Origin: Candidatus Altimarinota bacterium
GTDB lineage: Bacteria > Patescibacteriota > Gracilibacteria > BD1-5 > UBA6164
NCBI GenBank assembly: GCA_002749055.1
Contig: PDTW01000007.1
Span: 1-40,715 of the forward strand
Direction of reading: 5' to 3'
DNA length: 40,715 nucleotides
A program made the position numbers and the translations under genes. Below, piece after piece: positions 8,796 through 21,003 of this stretch. The notes under the pieces are model-generated. The model was given only the letters and a program-made list of their open reading frames with translations, did no database searches and was not told the origin of the DNA. The first letter of the stretch is position 1; every line of letters starts with the position of its first letter.

Positions 8796-10157
8796 ATGAA
8801 AATATTAAAAATTTTATTAGTAATGATAGTATCATTATTATTGTTTTCTTGTTCAGATAAAAATCTGGAAGAAGATTTTCAGGTTAAAAAAGATACTTGA
8901 TTTAAATCATGAAATAGTATTTTTAATAATTATAAAAAAACAAAACCAAAAGAAGTTGTTTATTTAGAAAACAAATCTAATACTTGAAAGGAAAAAGTTG
9001 AATATATAAAAGATAAAATGGAGCATGAAAAAGAAGTTTTTAAGGATAGAAATGTCTTAAATAGGTCTTTAGATGCTACATTGGATTATTTGGATAAAGA
9101 AAAAAAGTTATCAAAGAAAAAAAATAATTCTAACAATGATAAAAAAGATTCACAAAACCTAAAAGTTGAAGATTTAGATAAATCTGATAATAAAAAAGAG
9201 ATTGAAGATACAAAAGTTTTGGTTGAAGAATTAATAGAAGAACAAATAGAAGGTTCTATGGAAAAAGCTTATTATGAATGAGAACTTGAAAAAGTAGAAG
9301 AAAATTATGAAAAGGCAATTGATAAATTTAAAGAAGCATTTGAGGCTTCTGATAATGATGAAGATAGGGCTCAGGCATTGGCTTGAGAAGCATCAGTTTA
9401 TGAAGAAATGTGAAATGATGAACAGGCAGAAGAAACTTATGAAGAAGCATTAGGCTATGATGAAGATAATGTTGATGCTAATATATGAGATGCAAAATAT
9501 GATATAGATGATAATTTGTTAGATGAAGCAGAAGAAAATCTAGAGAATATAGATACAGACAATATCCAAAATGAGCAAGCTATAGAAGTAGAGGTTTTAA
9601 GATCTCTTATTAATACTTTGAAGTGAGAATATAAAGAATCAGATAAGACATTACTTAATGCAATAGAAAATTATTGAGAGCATATTGATATTTATATGTT
9701 ATTAATTCAAAATAATTACTTTTTTTCTTTATTTTATTTTATGAATGCTTCATGATTGCCTATTGATCAAACAGCCGATATTTTAGAAACTTATAAAGCT
9801 AATTGACTAAACTATTATAATAAAGCAATTTCTTTAGATCCAAATAGGGTATATTCTTATTTTTATTATGGTGCTTCAAAATATTTATTATGAGATAAAG
9901 ATTCTTGAATGAATTATATTAATCAGTGAGCTTCTCTTATTGATAATGATAGTTCTTTAAATACACAAGAAAAAAAGGATGAGTTTTTGGATTATGTTGA
10001 TGTTATAAGAAAAATAAATACTTATAATACAACTTTTGATTACACTCCTGAGCAATTTGATGTTATAATTCAGGAGAAAAAATGAATTTTTGAAAAATTT
10101 TATAGAATGATTGATGAGGATAGACTAAAATTACTAACTGTAGATTTTGAGCATTAG
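8796..10157 (+). CDS. TPR-like repeat lipoprotein
   Basis: A 453-residue protein with a lipoprotein signal (MKILKILLVMIVSLLLLFSC, Cys at about 20), so it is probably membrane-anchored on the outer face. A charged linker (about residues 25-150) is followed by helical repeats resembling tetratricopeptides: YEKAIDKFKEAFEAS, QAEETYEEALGYDEDNVDAN, and later YYNKAISLDPNRVYSYFYYG. TPR lipoproteins serve as scaffolds for envelope complexes such as pilus or outer-membrane assembly; no specific partner is indicated. Many glycines are TGA. The gene ends 19 bases before the large inverted repeat shared with rnhB. Confidence 0.8.
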
Positions 10158-10176
10158 TTTTTCAGATGTTTCTTTA

Positions 10177-10218
10177 TTAGAAAAGTAGACAATTTTTTAA
10201 AATTGTCTACTTTTCTAA
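10177..10218. terminator. Perfect 20-bp inverted repeat between convergent genes
   Basis: TTAGAAAAGTAGACAATTTT and its exact complement are separated by two bases. It lies between the convergent TPR lipoprotein gene and rnhB, whose TAG stop (10207-10209) is inside the right arm. Neither strand has a strong T-tail after it, yet the position fits a two-way terminator or mRNA 3' end stabiliser. Confidence 0.75.
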
Positions 10219-10851
10219 TAATCTTTTTATTGGTTTATAGCTTAATCTATGGATTCAAGTTATATCTTTTTTTGTTTTTAAAAATTCTGAATGTTTTTTT
10301 GTTCAATATCATTTATGATTTTCTATCCCTAAATTTGGGTATATATAGGAATAAGTGTCCATAATTTTATCTCTGAAAACTTTGGCTATTATTGAAGCGG
10401 CTCAAATTTCAATTATTTTTCAATCTCATCATATTATGTAACCAGGTTTATTTTTTAATTCGCAAAAATCATAATTATCTTTTCAGTCTATTAAAACTTT
10501 ATCAATTTTTTGTTCATCAATTTTTCTAAGTAATTCTATTAATGCTCTTCTCATAGCTTCTTTATTTGCATTTTTAATATTTATATCATCAATTACAAAA
10601 TTATCAACAACTCATAATCAAAAAAATACTTGAGGTTTTTCTAAAGTACTTAATTTTATTAATTCATTAAATATCTTCTCTCTGTTTTTTTTATTTATTT
10701 TTTTACTATCTTTTATTTTTGATAAAAAATAATTATCGGGAAGATTATTAGGGTTAAAACATAGAGCTACTGCTACTACTGGTCCAAGCCATGGTCATCT
10801 TCCAGCTTCATCTATTCATATTACATATTTATTATTATTTTTTTTACTCAT
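10207..10851 (-). CDS. rnhB: Ribonuclease HII
   Basis: A 214-residue RNase HII, which nicks RNA-DNA hybrids at embedded ribonucleotides. The N-terminal GIDEAGRGPWLGPVVAVA holds the catalytic Asp-Glu pair and the GRG motif (most relatives have GPLAGP). Other family blocks are DSKKINKKNRE, VLIDG, GGDGKIIEIGAASIIAKVFRD, and the C-terminal HKGYGTKKHSEFL with GIHRLSYKPI. The length is normal. The start faces mtaB on the opposite strand across 74 bases that must hold both promoters. Confidence 0.97.
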
Positions 10852-10925
10852 ATTTTGACTTTCAAAAAATATATTTTTCATATAATAGTTATAAATAACA
10901 AATAAACAATAATTATTATAGAATA

Positions 10926-12200
10926 ATGGAAATAAAAGTATTTTGATGTAAAGTGAATAAATATTATACTAATAAATGGTTAAATTCATCTTATTTGTTT
11001 GGTAAAACTGGTGTCTTTGTGGCTAGCTGTGTTGTTACTGACAAAGCAAAAAGAAAATGGCTTAAATTTGTTAGAGACATAATAGAGAAAGAGAATTTTA
11101 ATAAAAATGAAGATAAAGTTTTTATTAGTTGATGTTGAGCATTTAAGTCTTGAAAAGCTCAAGAAGATTTTTTTGAGGTTTATCCAGAATTAAAAAAATA
11201 TGAGAGTTTTATTGTGATTTTGTGAGAAGATCCAGATGATAATTCTTTAGATATAAAGAAAAAAGAAAAAATCCCTATTTTTTCAGAATCAAAAATATCT
11301 AATTTTAAGTTGAAAAATATATATACTAAAAAATTTGTTTTAATTCAATGATGATGTGATAGCTTTTGTACCTTTTGTCTTACAGTTATAAAAAGGGGAA
11401 GGCATTTTTTTAGATCAAAAGAAGATATATTAGAAGAAATATTAGAATTTGAAAAAAATTGATGAAAAGAAGTTGTTTTAACATGAGTAAATCTTTCTGC
11501 TTGGTGATTAAAAACTACAAATGATATAAAAAACTCTAGATTTTCTGAGTTAATTGAATATTTAGTTTTAAATACAAAAATACCTAGAATAAGGATAAGT
11601 TCTCTTTGACCTGAATTTATTGACGATAAATGTTTAGAAGTTTTTAAAAATGAGAGAATTTATCCTCATTTCCATTATTCAGTTCAATCTTGAAGTTCAA
11701 GTGTTTTAAAATCAATGAAAAGACATTATGACGGAGAATATATAAAAAGATTATTAAAAAAGACTAAGTTAATAAAAAGGCATGATTTAGTCTCTGTTAG
11801 TATTTGAGCTGATATAATTGTTTGATTTCCATGAGAAACAGAAAAAGATTTTTTAGAAACACTAAATTTAATAAAAGAAGTTCCTGTAACTAAACTGCAT
11901 GCATTTCCATTTTCAGCTCATGATATGTGAGAAAGTGTTCCTGCCTGAAGTTATGAAAATCAAATAAGTGAAAAAGTAAAAAAAGATAGAATGGAGAGAA
12001 TTTTGGAATTGTGAGATATAGTTAGAAAAGATTTTATTAATTCTCAAAGATGAAAAGAATTCAAAGTTCTTATAGAAAATGTGAGATGAGATAAATGGAA
12101 ATGATGGACCCAAAATTATATAGAATGCAATCAAGATAATTTTTTGATAAAAAGTTGAATTAATAAAAGAAATGAGATAGTAACTTGAATACTAAAATAG
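10926..12200 (+). CDS. mtaB: MtaB/MiaB-family tRNA methylthiotransferase
   Basis: A 424-residue radical-SAM methylthiotransferase. The N-terminal domain starts VFGCKVNKYYT (MtaB form GCKVNQYES), with further cluster cysteines in ASCVV and ISGCGAFKSG. The radical-SAM motif is CDSFCTFC near residue 140. Later blocks include VVLTGVNLSAWG, RISSLGPEF, HFHYSVQSGSSSVLKSMKR and ADIIVGFPGETEKDF. MtaB adds a methylthio group to t6A37 of tRNA for ANN codons, which are very common in this AT-rich genome. MtaB is preferred over MiaB from the GCKVN start. A C-terminal TRAM-like region is present. It begins the run mtaB-lspA-membrane protein-AMMECR1-gyrA. Confidence 0.88.
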
Positions 12201-12223
12201 AGTTTTATTTTTAAATTTATTAG

Positions 12224-12688
12224 ATGTTTTATTTTATAATAATAGTTGGAGTATTTTTAGATTTATTGTCTAAATTTGTTGCAAAAGTATATTTACAAGA
12301 TAAGTTAAATATTTTTTGAGATTATTTGTATTTTGAATATTTTGAAAATACTTGAATAGCTTTTTCAATTCAAATACCTTCTTTTTTTCTAAAAATAATA
12401 ACTATTTCTTTGATTATTTTAATTTTTTATTATTATAATAAGGAAATAAAGATTGATTCAAATAAATGATTTAGTAATTTATTAAGCATTTCTTTTGGTT
12501 TGATTTTGGCTTGAGCAATATGAAATGCCTATGAAAGAATTTTTAATGAAAAAGTAGTTGATTTTATATGAATAAAGCATTTTTCAGTTTTTAATTTAGC
12601 AGATAGTTTTATTTTTATTTGAGCATTGTTTTATTTATTTATACTTTATAAAAATAATAAATTATGAGTTTTTGACCAAACAAAATAA
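12224..12688 (+). CDS. lspA: Lipoprotein signal peptidase (signal peptidase II)
   Basis: A 154-residue protein with four membrane helices, the normal size for LspA, which cleaves lipoprotein signal peptides after Lgt has acted. Conserved blocks: FLDLLSKFVAK, ENTGIAFSI, GAIGNAYERIF, VVDFIGI and FNLADSFI. The catalytic aspartates of the VVDF and NLAD blocks are present. The usual Asp of GNxxDR is Glu here (GNAYER). The 3' end overlaps the next gene by 25 bases. The TPR lipoprotein, the small lipoproteins and the Lgt-like protein of this window form its pathway. Confidence 0.93.
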
Positions 12689-13413
12689 CTATTCAAGAAA
12701 TTGCTATAAATTCGCTCGGTAGTTTAATAGCTTGACTTATTTGAAGTATAGTTATTGCAATAATTGTTTTCTTTTTATCAAATGTAATAGATATAGTTTG
12801 AGAATTTAATAAAGCTGAAAGAGCTTGAACAAATGTAAACACAATATTACCCTTAGTTTTATCCTTGATAACCTTAATTTGAACTTCTATAACAGTATTT
12901 CTGACTTACTATTTATTAACTATTACAAGTTCACAAAAGTATAGAAAAAGTATAGTTATAATTTGACAAATAGCATTTTTTTCTTTACTTTTATATATTT
13001 TTGTAACTCCTGTTTATATATTTTTGGGTTTTAAATCTCATGAATATATAATGCATGTTTTTTTATTTCATACTATTGTTTTAGCTTTTTGAACTAGTTT
13101 AATATTGGAACTTTTGAATAATTATAGATATGTTTTAATTTGAATTTATTGAAGTTTTGTTTGACTTTTTTTTAGCACCTTTGTAACAATTATGATTTTT
13201 TCATCTTTTACTAGTTGATATGCAAAACTTATATCTTTAGTTATAATTTTGCCTTTAATAAATGTAATGATGACATTATTTAAGCAACTTTTTGAATTTT
13301 TGTATTATCATTATTGTAAATATACTTCTTTTGATCAATTATGAGATATTTTTTATCAGATAGAATTCCGAGAAAAAGAATCTTTAAGAGAAGAAATAGA
13401 AAAAAATATATAA
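12664..13413 (+). CDS. Unknown membrane protein with about six helices
   Basis: A 249-residue protein that I do not recognise. Hydrophobic segments lie at about residues 20-45, 65-88, 98-120, 128-148, 155-178 and 185-205. The C-terminus is charged and cytoplasmic-looking (FREKESLREEIEKNI). The polytopic form recalls small transporter-like or energy-coupling membrane proteins, without a diagnostic motif. It starts 25 bases inside lspA, so translation is probably coupled, and sits 15 bases before the AMMECR1 gene. Confidence 0.75.
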
Positions 13414-13428
13414 TTTATAATAAAAAAA

Positions 13429-13959
13429 ATGATTGATATAGTAAAACAAATAATAGCTTTCTACCTTAAGAATAATAGAGAGCCACAAATTGAAGATATA
13501 GAAATTAAGGATACTCATTTATTAAATGAAGCTTGAGCAGTTTTTGTCACAATTTATAGTAAGTGAGAAATTAGATGAGCTGCATGAAATGTAAAAGAAA
13601 TAGATGCTTCAATTTTCCATGAATTAGTTAAAAATACTATATTTGCTATTTCAAAAGATGAAAGATTTGAACCTTTAACTTTAAAAGAATCCTTGTCTAT
13701 TGTTGTTAGAGTGGATTTGATAAAAGATAGAAAAGTTTTGCAAGAATGAGAGTTAAAAAAAGTAGATCCTATTAAATATTGAATTATAGTCATAAAAAAA
13801 GATTATTGAAAATTGGCAGTTATTTTGCCAAATATCAATCCATTAATTATGAATGGTTCTGATTATCCTAAATTTTTGTCTTTTAAATTATGAGAAGATT
13901 TTAAAGAAAAAGAATATATAGTTTACAGAATAGAAACAGAGATTGAAAAAGATTATTAG
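13429..13959 (+). CDS. AMMECR1-domain protein
   Basis: A 176-residue protein of the AMMECR1 family. The core GEIRGAAGNVKEID corresponds to the family signature LRGCIG, and DERFEPLTLKESLSIVVRVD to the 'DPRFxPlt..El..l.i.v' block. The bacterial family is often linked with Memo and radical-SAM partners, but no such partner lies here. The biochemical role is not settled. It is placed between a membrane protein and gyrA, in the same direction, with short gaps. Confidence 0.8.
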
Positions 13960-14039
13960 GAAATTTTAATCTAAAATCTTGAATAAAAAGAAAAAATAAG
14001 TATAAATAAATATATTTTATAAAAATTATTAAATAAGAA

Positions 14040-16574
14040 ATGTCAGAAAGTAATGAAAATTCAAATATAGGAGAGGAAAACAAAAATCAAACTGAATTAG
14101 AAATTGAGAAAGGAATTGTTTATAGTTGAGATAAAGATAGAAGTATAAAAAAAGAAATGGAAGTATGTTATTTAGATTATGCTATGAGTGTAATTGTAAA
14201 TAGGGCTTTACCAGATATTAGAGATTGATTTAAACCTGTACATAGAAGAATTCTTTATTCTATGCACGAGCAATGATTAAGAGCTTCATCTAAATATAGA
14301 AAATCAGCTACAGTTGTTTGACATGTTCTTTGAAGTTATCATCCACATGGTGATAGTTCTGTTTATGGTGCTATGGTTAGAATGGCTCAAGATTTTTCTT
14401 TGAGATATCCATTAGTTAATGGTCAATGAAATTTTTGATCTATGGATTGAGATAATCCAGCAGCATATAGGTATACTGAGGCTAAAATGACTAAATTAGC
14501 TGAGTATATGTTATCTGATATTGAAAAAGAGACAGTTGATTTTAGAGATAATTTTGATACTACAAAACAAGAGCCTACTGTTATGCCAACTCGTATTCCT
14601 AACTTGCTTATGAATTGAGTTGTTGGTATAGCTGTAGGTATGGCAACAAATATTCCTCCTCATAATTTGGTAGAGTTAATAGATGCAATTCAATTTTTAT
14701 TGAAAGTTGAATGAGAAGAAGATATAACTGTTGAGGATTTAATGCAATATGTTAAATGACCAGATTTTCCTACATGATGAATTGTTTATGATAAAGAAGC
14801 TTTATTGACTGCTTATTCAACTTGAAGGTGATCTGTTATTGTTAGATGAAGAGCTGATATAGAACAAGATAAAAAATGAAGAAATATTATACGTATTTCT
14901 GAAATACCATTTCAATTAAATAAATCTTCTTTGGTAGAAAAAATTTGAGAATTGGTTAGAGATAAAAAAATAGTTTGAATTTCTGCTTTAAGAGATGAAT
15001 CTAATAAGGATTGAGTTAGAATAATAATTGAAATGAAAAAAGATGCATTTCCTAAAAAAATTCTTAATCAATTGTATAAATTAACTCAACTTCAAACAAG
15101 TTTTGGCTACAATATGATTGCTTTGTGAGATAGGTGAACTCAACCAAAATTGTTTAATTTGAAAGAAGTATTAGAGGACTTTATTGTTCATAGAAAAGAA
15201 GTTGTTGAGAGAAGAACAAAATATGAACTAAAAATAGCTGAAGCTAGAGCTCATATTTTGGAATGACTTAAAAAAGCTCTTGATCATATTAATGAAATTA
15301 TTAAAATAATTAAATGATCTGAAACCAAAGAAAATGCTAGGGATAATTTGATTGAAAAATTTGAATTTTCAACTCTTCAAGCAGATGCTATCCTTGAAAT
15401 GAAATTAAGTAAGCTTGCTTGACTTGAAAGAAAGAAAATTGAAGACGAATTAAATGAGAAATTGATTCTAATTAGTGATTTGAAAGATATATTAGCAAAA
15501 CCAGAAAGAATAGTTTCAATAATTATTGAAGAATTAGACTATATAAAAGAGACTTTTGGTGATAATAGAAAAACTGAAGTAAATTTATGAAAGGTATGAG
15601 AATTTAATCCAAAAGATACAATTCCAAATGAAGAAGTGATGATACTTTTCACAAAAAATAGTTACATAAAAAGGCTTAAAGCCTCATCATTTAGAACTCA
15701 AAGAAGATGATGAAAATGAGTATCTACTTGAACTAAAGAAAATGATGAAGTTAAATTAATTATTCCTACTTCTAATCATAATGATTTATTTTTCTTTACA
15801 TCAAAAGGTAGAGTTTTTACTATGCCTTCATATGAAATACCTGAGACAACAAGAATTGCTAAATGACAACCTATTATAAATCTTTTATGATTACAAAAGG
15901 ATGAAGAAATATCTGCTATATTGGATATAACTAAAGAAAAAAACAAATATTTATTTTTTGTTTCAAAGTTTTGAATAGTAAAAAAACTTGCTATGTCTGA
16001 TATAAAAAATATAAGAACTAATTGACTTAAGGTTGTTTGAGTTAAAGAATGAGATAGTTTAATGTGGGTAAAAACAACAACATGAGAAGATAATATTTTT
16101 ATAGCTACGAAAGAATGAAAAGCTATTCAATTTTCAGAAAAAGATGTTAGACCAATGGGTAGAGCTGCTTCTTGAGTTAGATGAATTAAACTAAAAGAAG
16201 ATGATAAAGTTATTGAAGTGGCAATTGTATGAAAAGATAATAAATTTGTTTTGATAGTTACAGAAAAAGGTATGTGAAAGGTCTCAAGTATTGAAGAATA
16301 CAGAAATCAAAAAAGATGATGAACTTGAGTTAAGGCTATGGCAGTTACTAAAAAAACAGGGAAATTAATATCTGCTAAAATGCTTAGAGAAGAAGACAGA
16401 AAAGAATCAGATATAATACTTATTTCTAAATTAGGTCAAACTATTAGAATACCATTAAAGTGAATAAGAAATACATCTAGAGTTACTCAATGAGTTATTT
16501 TAACTAAAATTAAAACATTGTGAGATGAATTTGTGAGAGCTTCTATTGTTGCTGAAGAAGAAATAGAGGAATAA
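14040..16574 (+). CDS. gyrA: DNA gyrase subunit A
   Basis: An 844-residue GyrA, the subunit that cuts and rejoins DNA while gyrase adds negative supercoils. A 40-residue acidic extension precedes the breakage-reunion domain ([11 protein letters not shown]). The catalytic Tyr is residue 145 in [10 protein letters not shown]. The GyrA box QRRGGKG lies at residues 554-560, which marks gyrase rather than topoisomerase IV, and is followed by repeated beta-pinwheel blades. In the quinolone-determining loop ([17 protein letters not shown]) the residue equal to E. coli Asp87 is glycine (residue 110, codon GGT). Most glycines are TGA, including two of the GyrA box. gyrB is not in the window. Confidence 0.97.
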
Positions 16575-16611
16575 TTTTGTAAAAAAAAGAATTATTTTTT
16601 AAAAAAATATT

Positions 16612-18138
16612 ATGAAATCTAAGTCATGATTTACATTTGTCGAGTTAGTAACTGTTATATCAATATTGGCTATTTTGTTTATGATTTGATTTCTAGGTTT
16701 TACTTCATATTTATCTTGAACAAGAGATAGTAATAGATTATCACAAATTGTATTATTAAATAATTGAATTAGATTATATTGAACTCAGAAACAATTACCT
16801 TTACCTGAGGATTCTGTAACAATATCATTATCATGAAAAACTATATCCCATCAATGATATATTTGAAATAAAATTTTGTCTCTTATTGATTTTCAAGAGT
16901 GATGAGTGGATCCAAAAGATAAAAATTTCTTTTCTTATTATGTTACAAAAAATAGGAAATATTTTCAAATATTGATGTTTATGGAAGAATCTTGAGCTAA
17001 TTTAGATGAATCAAGAATAGATTTAGTAAAAAATACATATGCAAAGATTATTGATTATAGCAAAAGAATAAGGATGGTTTATTGAGATAAACTTTGAATA
17101 TTAACTCAGGCTAATACAAATAAGCCTATCCAAGAACTAGATAATCTTGTTGCCTCTTGATTAGATATTTGAACTACCAATGATTATTATACGTCAAGTA
17201 TAGCAAATGATGATTCAATAACTTGAACCTGATTTATTCTTGGTAAATTGGGAGAAGTTGCTTATTTTGGTTGAAAATGATGTACAGCAAAAACTTGAAT
17301 AATATCTTGTACATGAGAAGTTTGAGGTTGAACTCTGGTTTGAGGTTGATGATGATGAACTTGACCTTGATGAGGTCCTGTTGTAGAAGATTTTGAGGTA
17401 GAACTTTATAATTGATGAAGAAGGTGGAAAGATTGAAATTTAGCATCTAGTTGTTATAAATATAAGAATCCTAATTCTTGATATAAATATGCATGAGATG
17501 TTTGAGATTGAATATATTGGATAGAACCTGTTCCTTGAGTTTCAATGAGAGTTTATTGTAATATGACAATAGATAATTGATGATGGACTTTGTTGTTTAA
17601 TAGGAGAAAAGATCCTGATAATATAGAATCTTGTTGAGCTAATTTAAATGAATTCTTCCGAGATGAATGCTGAACTGTAGATTCTATTTGAGAAACAGAT
17701 AGTTATTCTATATGAAGAGATAATAGATTAAAAATATCACAATCAGAATACTTACTTGTTCAGTATTTAAATTGAGTACTAGATAGTGATGATGCTTATA
17801 TTATGAGGTATTCTTGAGATTTATTTCCTGATAGTCTCGTTAATGATATATCTATAGATAGGGTTTGTGATATAAATAATTCAAATTGTGATTTAAGTGA
17901 TGTTTATTGGAAATATTTATGAGATTCATTTTATTCTCAATGAAATTGTATAAATACATATGTAGCAGTTCCTAGTTATTTTTGATGAAATTATTGACTT
18001 TGTCATAATTGAATCACTACTAGTTACTTTTCATCAAGTTTTTTTTGAAACAGAGATCAATATAATGAAACTAAAGTTTGGTGAGATTGAAGCTTATGAA
18101 ATTCAGATGATTATCAAGAAAGAATTTTTATAAGATAA
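16612..18138 (+). CDS. Pilin-like secreted protein with fibrinogen-like domain (1)
   Basis: A 508-residue protein. The start MKSKSG-FTFVELVTVISILAIL is a type IV pilin/pseudopilin signal: basic leader, glycine before the cleaved Phe, Glu at +5, then the assembly helix. That glycine is TGA. Residues about 40-210 form the globular region after the helix. A glycine-rich linker (about 240-262, mostly TGA) leads to a C-terminal domain with GDGIYWIEP, VYCNMTIDNGGWTLL and several cysteines. That is the fibrinogen-related signature (VYCDMxxxGGGWT), known for binding sugars or acetylated ligands. Likely role: surface adhesin displayed on or with a pilus. It lies 11 bases before a second gene of the same design. 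Confidence 0.85.
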
Positions 18139-18149
18139 GTTTAATATAT

Positions 18150-19631
18150 ATGAAATTAACAAAAAAAGGTTTTACAATAGTAGAATTAATAGTTGTAATA
18201 GTTATATTATGAATACTATCTACACTTTGATTTGTTTCATTTTCATGATATTCATCATGAGTAAGAGATGCTAATAGAATAGCACAAATTAATTGAATTA
18301 GTAGTTCATTATCAGTTTATAATATTAAAAACTTTTTACCACTTCCAGATGATTATATATTACTAGAAGTTAATTGAAAAGATATAGCTTATCAGTGATT
18401 TGCATGAAAGGAACTTTTAGAAGAAATTGATTATAAAAAGTGATGAAAAGATCCAAAAGATGATAAATATTACACTTATTATATAACTAAATCAAGAAAA
18501 GATTTTCAATTATTAGCTTTTTTAAGTAAACAAAGAGAACTCTCAAATACTAAATTTTTAAGTACTGCTTATTCTGATTGAATTGATTATTCTAATAGAA
18601 TTCCTTATGTTGAGTGAAAAAGATTATGAGTATTACTTCAATCACATACAAATTTACCAATTCAAGAAATAGATTCATTACAATCTGTTAAAAAGTTAGA
18701 TTTATGATTAACTTCAGATAATTATAAAGCTGTATTAAAAAACTGAGATATAGTTGAATGAGATAGTTCAGTTTTATCTAATTTAAAAATATCTGCTTTA
18801 GCTTGATGAAAATGATGTAGCTGAAAAACTTGAAATATAGTTTGTGATTGGTCTTCTCCTGATATTCCAAATAACACAATAGTTTGAAATGATACAATAT
18901 GAAGAACTTGGTCAGGTTGATTAATGGCTAGTTATTGTGATGATTATAGGCATCCAGTTTCATGATATGAATATTCTTGAGATATTTGAGATTGAATATA
19001 TTGGATAGATCCAGCAAATGATTGAGTTTGATTTAAAGTTCTTTGTGATATGACTAGTGATTGATGATGATGGACTTATACAACTATGTTAGCTGATACC
19101 ACTACAAAAAACTTATTTGATACTTGAAATTCTGATAAAGTAACTAGTATTTCATCTGGAATTTCAACAAAGTGAAATATTGCAACTATATGGTTGGATG
19201 ATGAAGATAAAGATATAATGTTAGTATGTAAAACAACTAGTATAGATCATTCAAATTATGAAATACCATTTTTTATATATTGATTTCAAAAAGTAGATAT
19301 ATGAAATTTAACAAAACAGCATAAAGTAGGTCCTCCTCCATCAGGTAGTTCAGTTTGATCTGGTACAGTTCATCTATCAAGTTCTTTAAGTTGAAAATGG
19401 AATTGAAATACTTTTGCTTTGAATACTAATTTCTGAGATTCTTCTTTAACAGAAAGCTATTATATAAGTAAGTTATGAGTTCCATGAGAATGAGGTTATT
19501 TATTTATGCTTAGATGAAGTATGCAAATGGCATTATATCCTTCAGCTGCTTTAGAATGACCATGTAGAAAAGCTCCTGATTCTTTAGAAAATTTAAATAG
19601 TGCTAATTATTGTATGACTGCAATTAGGTAA
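18150..19631 (+). CDS. Pilin-like secreted protein with fibrinogen-like domain (2)
   Basis: A 493-residue protein of the same design as its upstream neighbour, with low similarity outside the key motifs. The N-terminus MKLTKKG-FTIVELIVVIVILGIL has the prepilin cleavage site and Glu at +5. The fibrinogen-like part (from about residue 260) reads YCDDYRHPVSGYEYSGD, GDGIYWIDP, and VLCDMTSDGGGWTY. The region after about 310 differs from protein 1. A terminator overlaps the stop codon, closing the transcription unit. The divergence inside a shared frame suggests two ligand specificities or a major/minor pair. No pilus assembly genes are in the window. Confidence 0.85.
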
Positions 19632-19666
19632 AAAAATAATTCCAAAATTTTTGGAATTATTTTTTT
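19631..19666. terminator. Two-way terminator between pilin gene 2 and pheS
   Basis: A 15-bp stem (AAAAAATAATTCCAA / TTGGAATTATTTTTT) with a six-base AT loop and T-runs on both strands. It overlaps the last base of the pilin stop and lies two bases from the pheS stop. Confidence 0.85.
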
Positions 19667-19668
19667 AT

Positions 19669-20724
<1,056 letters not shown>

Positions 20725-20830
20725 TCTTATTTTTTTATTAGATGTTAACTGGCTTTCTGAACTATTAGCCAATAAATAATATATAAAAAGATAAATAAAT
20801 CAAGCAAAATTTAATAAAATGTATTTTTCT

Positions 20831-20859
20831 TTTGACAAAAGCTTTATTTTTTATAAAAT
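20831..20859 (+). promoter_or_regulatory. Sigma-70-type promoter of the ribosomal protein operon
   Basis: TTGACA, 17 bases, TAAAAT: a perfect -35 and near-consensus -10 at ideal spacing, 145 bases before the rplC start. It is the clearest promoter in the window. Confidence 0.8.
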
Positions 20860-21003
20860 GACCTGGCTTTTTATAAAAAAATGATTTTTATAAAGAAAAA
20901 AAAGAGGTTAAGTTAAACTCTCAATGTTTATTATTTTTATAATAATAATAAATTGAAAAGTTTAACCTCTAACTATTATTTTGTTTAAAAATAAACTTAG
21001 GTT
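20860..21003 (+). promoter_or_regulatory. Structured leader of the L3-SecY operon
   Basis: About 138 transcribed bases precede rplC. AGAGGTTAA (20903-20911) can pair with the nearby TTAAACTC (20913-20920, one mismatch) or with the distant TTAACCTCT (20962-20970, nine perfect pairs). The distant pairing encloses an AT hairpin (TTTATTATT / AATAATAATAAA). These exclusive pairings are what a protein-controlled leader would show; ribosomal operons are commonly controlled by one of their own products. Function is inferred. Confidence 0.5.

Noticed and set aside
16612-19631. Insertion or phage tail-fibre origin for the two large proteins
   Set aside because: The prepilin N-termini are exact and no phage genes are nearby.
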